Shown here: piece after piece, positions 61,109 through 64,000 of the stretch
Layout of the letters: each line of letters begins with the position of its first letter
Position numbering within the stretch: the stretch's first letter is position 1
NCBI RefSeq assembly: GCF_965223525.1
Contig: NZ_OZ245005.1
Span: 1,302,001-1,366,000, forward strand
Reading direction: 5' to 3'
DNA: 64,000 nt
From: Leptofilum sp965223525
Lineage (GTDB): Bacteria; Chloroflexota; Anaerolineae; Promineifilales; Promineifilaceae
Position numbers and translations under genes: made by a program
The notes under the pieces: model-generated
Database searches by the model: none
Told to the model about the DNA's origin: nothing
What the model saw: the letters and a program-made list of their open reading frames with translations, nothing else

Positions 61109-62215
61109 TTACTCTTCTGCATTCAGTGCTGGCAACGGCCGTTTTGTCCGGTTTGTGAGCCAGGCCAGCAGAATGAGTACGGCCGTTGCCAGCAGCAACC
61201 ATAGACCAATTTTAAGCAAACGACTTGGTACAAAAATAGCCACCAAGCCAAAGGCAACGGCCGTTGCATAATACCCCAGCACAATGCTCCGTACCGGCAA
61301 GCCACCATCCAAAAGGCGAAAATGTAAGTGCCGTCGGTCTCCCTGAAACGGATGCCTCCCCCGACGTAGACGGGCCACAATCAGCCAGGCCACGTCTAAA
61401 ATGGGGACAGCCATTACCAACAGCGCAGTAGACAGCTTGGCAGGCGCTAAAATGGAGAGCGTGGACAAATTGTAGCCGAGCAGCCAGGCACCTGTAGTGC
61501 CTAAAAAAATGGAGGCGGGGGCAAAGTTGAAGATTAAGAAGCCAACCAGCGCGCCAGCTAGAGCCAGAGGAAAGAGCGTGACGGGGCTTAGCCCAGTAAG
61601 TTGGTAGCTATGTAAAGCAAACAGGAGCGCGGCAATCGTGCCTACGCCTCCGGCCAATCCGTCCAGCCCATCCAGAAAGTTTACGGCGTTAATCATCCCC
61701 ACGACCCAAAATAGCGAGACGATGGTGACGAGAAACGGCCGTATCACTACAATATTCGGGTCAACATCATCCATCCGAAAAAAGAGTGACACCAGACTGC
61801 CCTGCCAAAAATCAGCGGTGGGCAGCGGATTGGTAAACCGCTCGATGAAGATGATGTGGCTCATGGCGATGACGGCGGCCACAATTTGGAAAGCAAATTG
61901 CCAGCGGGGAGGTAAATCCAGGCGATCGTCCAGGAACGCGCCCCCAAAAATAACCAGACTGCCCAGCACCACGCCACGCAGCCTCAGCGCATCGTTGGAG
62001 CCAGCCTCGGGGGGAACCAGCAAATAAATTAGAACAATCCCCACCAGAAAACCCAGCATGATGGGCACACCGCCTAGCTTGGCGATCATGCCGCTGTGCT
62101 GGCGGCGTCCCCCCGGCGTGGCCACAATCCCCCAACTATGGGCTAATTTGCGGATGGGTGGGGTGGTGAGAACGGCCGTTACCAACCCCACTCCGAAAAT
62201 TAATAAGAAGATCAT
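61109..62215 (-). CDS. WecA/MraY family undecaprenyl-phosphate sugar-1-phosphate transferase
   Basis: A 368-residue membrane enzyme with about eleven helices. Motifs: GGRRQHSGMIAKLGGVPIM, the Asp pair GGAFLDDRLDLPP, NAVNFLDGLDGLAGG and the cytoplasmic His-rich loop RRGRHPFQGDRRHLHFRLLD. It loads a sugar phosphate, typically GlcNAc-1-P, on undecaprenyl phosphate to begin a cell-surface glycan. The ATG at 62215 is preferred; a GTG at 62257 would add residues read from a GGTAATCGGTAA repeat. Five ACGGCCGT words occur in or beside it. Confidence 0.93.
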   Translation of the reverse strand: MIFLLIFGVGLVTAVLTTPPIRKLAHSWGIVATPGGRRQHSGMIAKLGGVPIMLGFLVGIVLIYLLVPPEAGSNDALRLRGVVLGSLVIFGGAFLDDRLDLPPRWQFAFQIVAAVIAMSHIIFIERFTNPLPTADFWQGSLVSLFFRMDDVDPNIVVIRPFLVTIVSLFWVVGMINAVNFLDGLDGLAGGVGTIAALLFALHSYQLTGLSPVTLFPLALAGALVGFLIFNFAPASIFLGTTGAWLLGYNLSTLSILAPAKLSTALLVMAVPILDVAWLIVARLRRGRHPFQGDRRHLHFRLLDGGLPVRSIVLGYYATAVAFGLVAIFVPSRLLKIGLWLLLATAVLILLAWLTNRTKRPLPALNAEE

Positions 62216-62222
62216 TTGGTCA

Positions 62223-62297
62223 TGATTTTCGGTAATCGGTAAATCTTTTTCAGCCACCGATTACTGATAACTGACAACCGATCACGGATTACTGATA
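62223..62297. repeat. GGTAATCGGTAA-type repeat between upp and the transferase
   Basis: TTTTCGGTAATCGGTAAAT is answered by CCGATTACTGATAACTGACA and GATCACGGATTACTG. The same wording fills the crtI-cyclase spacer at 46686-46866. Confidence 0.75.
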
Positions 62298-62918
62298 TTA
62301 CCCTGTGCCAAACTGGCGATCGCCCGCGTCACCCAAACCGGGGACGATGAAGCCAATGTCGTTAAGATGAGAATCAATCTGGGCAATGTGGATGGGTACG
62401 TCTGGATGTGCTTCTTGCAGGGCGGCAATGCCTTCTGGCGTGGCCAGCAAGCCCACAAACTTGATTCGCTGTGCTCCCCACTTTTTCAAAATATCTACTG
62501 TGGCAATAGCAGAGCCACCGGTAGCCAACATCGGGTCTAGCACCAGGCACACCTGCACGGTGGGGAAGGTGGGCAGCTTGTTGTAGTAAGAAACTGGCTG
62601 GAGCGTTTCTTCATCCCGGTAAAGGCCAATGTGCCACACCTCGGCACCGGGCATCATCTCCCAGATGCCATCCACCATGCCCAGCCCAGCCCGCAAAATG
62701 GGAATGAGGCCGATCTTTTCGCTTAAATCTTGCCCTGCGGCCGTACCCATCGGTGTCTCTACTTCAATATCGCTGGTTTTCAGATCGGCCGTGGCTTCGT
62801 AGCAGAGCAGCATGGCCACTTCCCGAATCAGTTCGCGGAACTTTTTTGGCTTGGTGGCAAGGTGACGCATCAGCGTTAGTTTGTGCTTGACCAGCGGATG
62901 TTTTGACTCAAAAACCAT
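62298..62918 (-). CDS. upp: Uracil phosphoribosyltransferase
   Basis: A 206-residue Upp: SKHPLVKHKLTLMRHLATKP at the N-terminus, ILRAGLGMVDG, the PRPP-binding loop LDPMLATGGSAIATVD and the C-terminal uracil-binding FIVPGLGDAGDRQFGT. It salvages uracil to UMP. It is 41 bases upstream of the transferase stop-to-start spacer on the same strand; the two functions are unrelated apart from UMP/UDP supply. Confidence 0.96.
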   Translation of the reverse strand: MVFESKHPLVKHKLTLMRHLATKPKKFRELIREVAMLLCYEATADLKTSDIEVETPMGTAAGQDLSEKIGLIPILRAGLGMVDGIWEMMPGAEVWHIGLYRDEETLQPVSYYNKLPTFPTVQVCLVLDPMLATGGSAIATVDILKKWGAQRIKFVGLLATPEGIAALQEAHPDVPIHIAQIDSHLNDIGFIVPGLGDAGDRQFGTG

Positions 62919-63076
62919 TCCTCTTCTCCTTCATAAAAGTGGCTAGTGGCTGGTTGCTAGATGCTCGTAGCGCATGCAAACCACAAGCCACCAACCACGA
63001 ACCCCCAACAACATTTCATTTCATCCTCAGTTATCGTATAATCCCACGCATACAGTTTGTTGGCAACCGACGATTT

Positions 63077-64000
63077 ATGAACGATAACGCATCAAGCAAA
63101 AGAACAATTTCCCCAGGCAAGAAGCGTGAAGACGGCCGTCTCGCTGGCCTCATGCGCCCCCAACAGTTAGATGATTTCACGGGACAAGAGCGGCTCAAAG
63201 CCAATCTGACGATTCTGATTGAAGCGGCAAAAGCGCGGCAAGAATCGCTAGATCACGTTCTGTTTCACGGCCCACCTGGGCTGGGCAAAACGACGCTAGC
63301 ACACGTCGTGGCTAACGAAATGAATGTCAATATTCGCATCACGGCTGGGCCAGCCATCGAGCGAACTGGTGATTTGGCTGCCATTCTCACCAATATGCGT
63401 GCCGGTGACATTTTGTTTATTGATGAAGTTCACCGATTGGGTCGCGCTGTGGAAGAGATTTTGTACCCGGCGATGGAAGATTTTGTGCTAGATATTGTGG
63501 TGGGCAAGGGGCCAGGTGCCAAAAATGTGCGGCTGAAGCTGCCCAAATTTACTGTCATCGGGGCCACAACGCGGCTGGCGTTGCTAACTGCGCCGCTGCG
63601 GGCCAGATTTGGCGCGCTTTACCGCATGGATTTTTACGAGCAGGCAGCAATCGAGACGATTGTGACGCGGGGCGCAGGTATTTTGCGGGTGCCCATCGAG
63701 GCAGCAGGCGCAACGGAGATTGCCCTCCGATCACGAGGGACGCCTCGTGTGGCGCTACGGCTACTGCGTCGCGTGCGCGATTATGCCGAGGTGCGGGCTA
63801 CGGGGGAAATTACGGAGGAAACGGCCGTTGCCGCCCTCGATCTGCTAGAAATTGACAATCTTGGCCTGGACGATCTGGATCGCCGCGTGCTGCGTGCCAT
63901 CATCGAAAAGTTTGGTGGCGGACCGGTGGGTTTGGACACCATCGGTGCTTCCATCAGTGAAGAGTCAGATACGATTATGGATGTGGTGGAGCCGTATTTG
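63077..64000 (+). CDS. ruvB: Holliday junction DNA helicase RuvB (3' end beyond window)
   Basis: 308 codons are visible before the window ends. It is the AAA+ motor of RuvAB branch migration. Walker A is HGPPGLGKTTLAH, Walker B LFIDEVHRL, sensor GATTRLALL with the following TAPLRARFG arginine-finger region, and the C-terminal RGTPRVALRLLRRVRDYA. The opening MNDNASSKRTISPGKKRED is a variable leader; RPQQLDDFTGQERLKANL is the conserved start. ATG at 63077 is preceded by weak GACGA. Confidence 0.96.
   Translation, partial: MNDNASSKRTISPGKKREDGRLAGLMRPQQLDDFTGQERLKANLTILIEAAKARQESLDHVLFHGPPGLGKTTLAHVVANEMNVNIRITAGPAIERTGDLAAILTNMRAGDILFIDEVHRLGRAVEEILYPAMEDFVLDIVVGKGPGAKNVRLKLPKFTVIGATTRLALLTAPLRARFGALYRMDFYEQAAIETIVTRGAGILRVPIEAAGATEIALRSRGTPRVALRLLRRVRDYAEVRATGEITEETAVAALDLLEIDNLGLDDLDRRVLRAIIEKFGGGPVGLDTIGASISEESDTIMDVVEPYL

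Larger units (their letters stand above)
216..63828. repeat. Dispersed palindromic octamer ACGGCCGT (about 112 copies)
   Basis: Counted by eye, exact copies begin at, for example, 216, 400, 485, 781, 1925, 2259, 2662, 3792, 4325, 4418, 5396, and so on to 63132 and 63821. Chance expectation in 64 kb is about one. Copies fall in coding DNA of both strands and in spacers. In frame it reads T-A-V, N-G-R or R-P. Long gaps: 22175-24261, 28497-31343, 33977-36091, 37167-40125. Confidence 0.95.

Overview
This 64 kb window is a dense, mixed-strand bacterial chromosome segment, most likely from a member of the Chloroflexota (Anaerolineae/Ardenticatenia-like). That placement is an inference from the gene families (quinate 5-dehydrogenase-like protein, GldF-GldG fusion, HHAWG/MHKSWG-type IleS, CruF-type carotenoid genes); there is no rRNA in the window to settle it. 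No tRNA, rRNA, CRISPR array or prophage was recognised.

The most striking property is a hyper-abundant palindrome, ACGGCCGT (often AACGGCCGTT). I counted about 112 exact copies by eye, in genes and intergenic DNA on both sides, where roughly one is expected by chance. It resembles the HIP1 palindrome of cyanobacteria. It is missing from several genes that also look compositionally foreign.

Layout. 0-8.2 kb: end of a sensor kinase, thioredoxin-like protein, Crp/Fnr regulator, PH-domain protein, FmdB zinc ribbon, MBL-fold protein, and two duplicated MerR/GyrI regulators, each behind its own 19-bp-spacer MerR-type promoter and followed by small SRPBCC, DUF4345 or DUF4267 genes. 8.2-25.4 kb, almost all on the minus strand: deoxynucleoside kinase-MazG fusion, nucleotidyltransferase, quinate dehydrogenase-like protein, subtilisin, NAD synthetase, SDR, VapC with an interrupted antitoxin, Pol IV, a lipoprotein, M24 peptidase, biotin carrier, NfeD/ClpP-like protease, GNAT, NUDIX and a GAF histidine kinase; a PucC-like MFS gene faces the other way. 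25.6-31.1 kb: HemW, MobA, FolD, two response regulators, MBL phosphodiesterase. 31.3-37.5 kb: an alanine T-box leader controlling alaX, an Mrr_N-DUF3883 nuclease-like gene, ileS. 37.6-41.2 kb: an EAD-NACHT (NLR-like) defence gene broken by an amber codon, next to an IS4-family element. 41.2-49.6 kb: a minus-strand carotenoid operon (crtB, crtI, lycopene cyclase, cruF-like, plsY, glycosyltransferase, second desaturase) behind a promoter overlapped by 11-bp repeats resembling a CarH/LitR operator. 49.9-64 kb: Tex, phosphotransferase, Gld-type ABC exporter, SMODS-associated NUDIX protein, SecG, peptide-binding protein, esterase, WecA/MraY-like transferase, Upp and the start of RuvB.

Intergenic space is full of small palindromic repeat families. 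Several have crept into reading frames, supplying N-termini (DinB, a lipoprotein), C-termini (CrtI, CruF-like, MobA, the second desaturase) and an internal peptide (second desaturase). Many functional assignments are secure from motifs; start codons were moved from the longest reading frame wherever a ribosome-binding site or family length argued for it.
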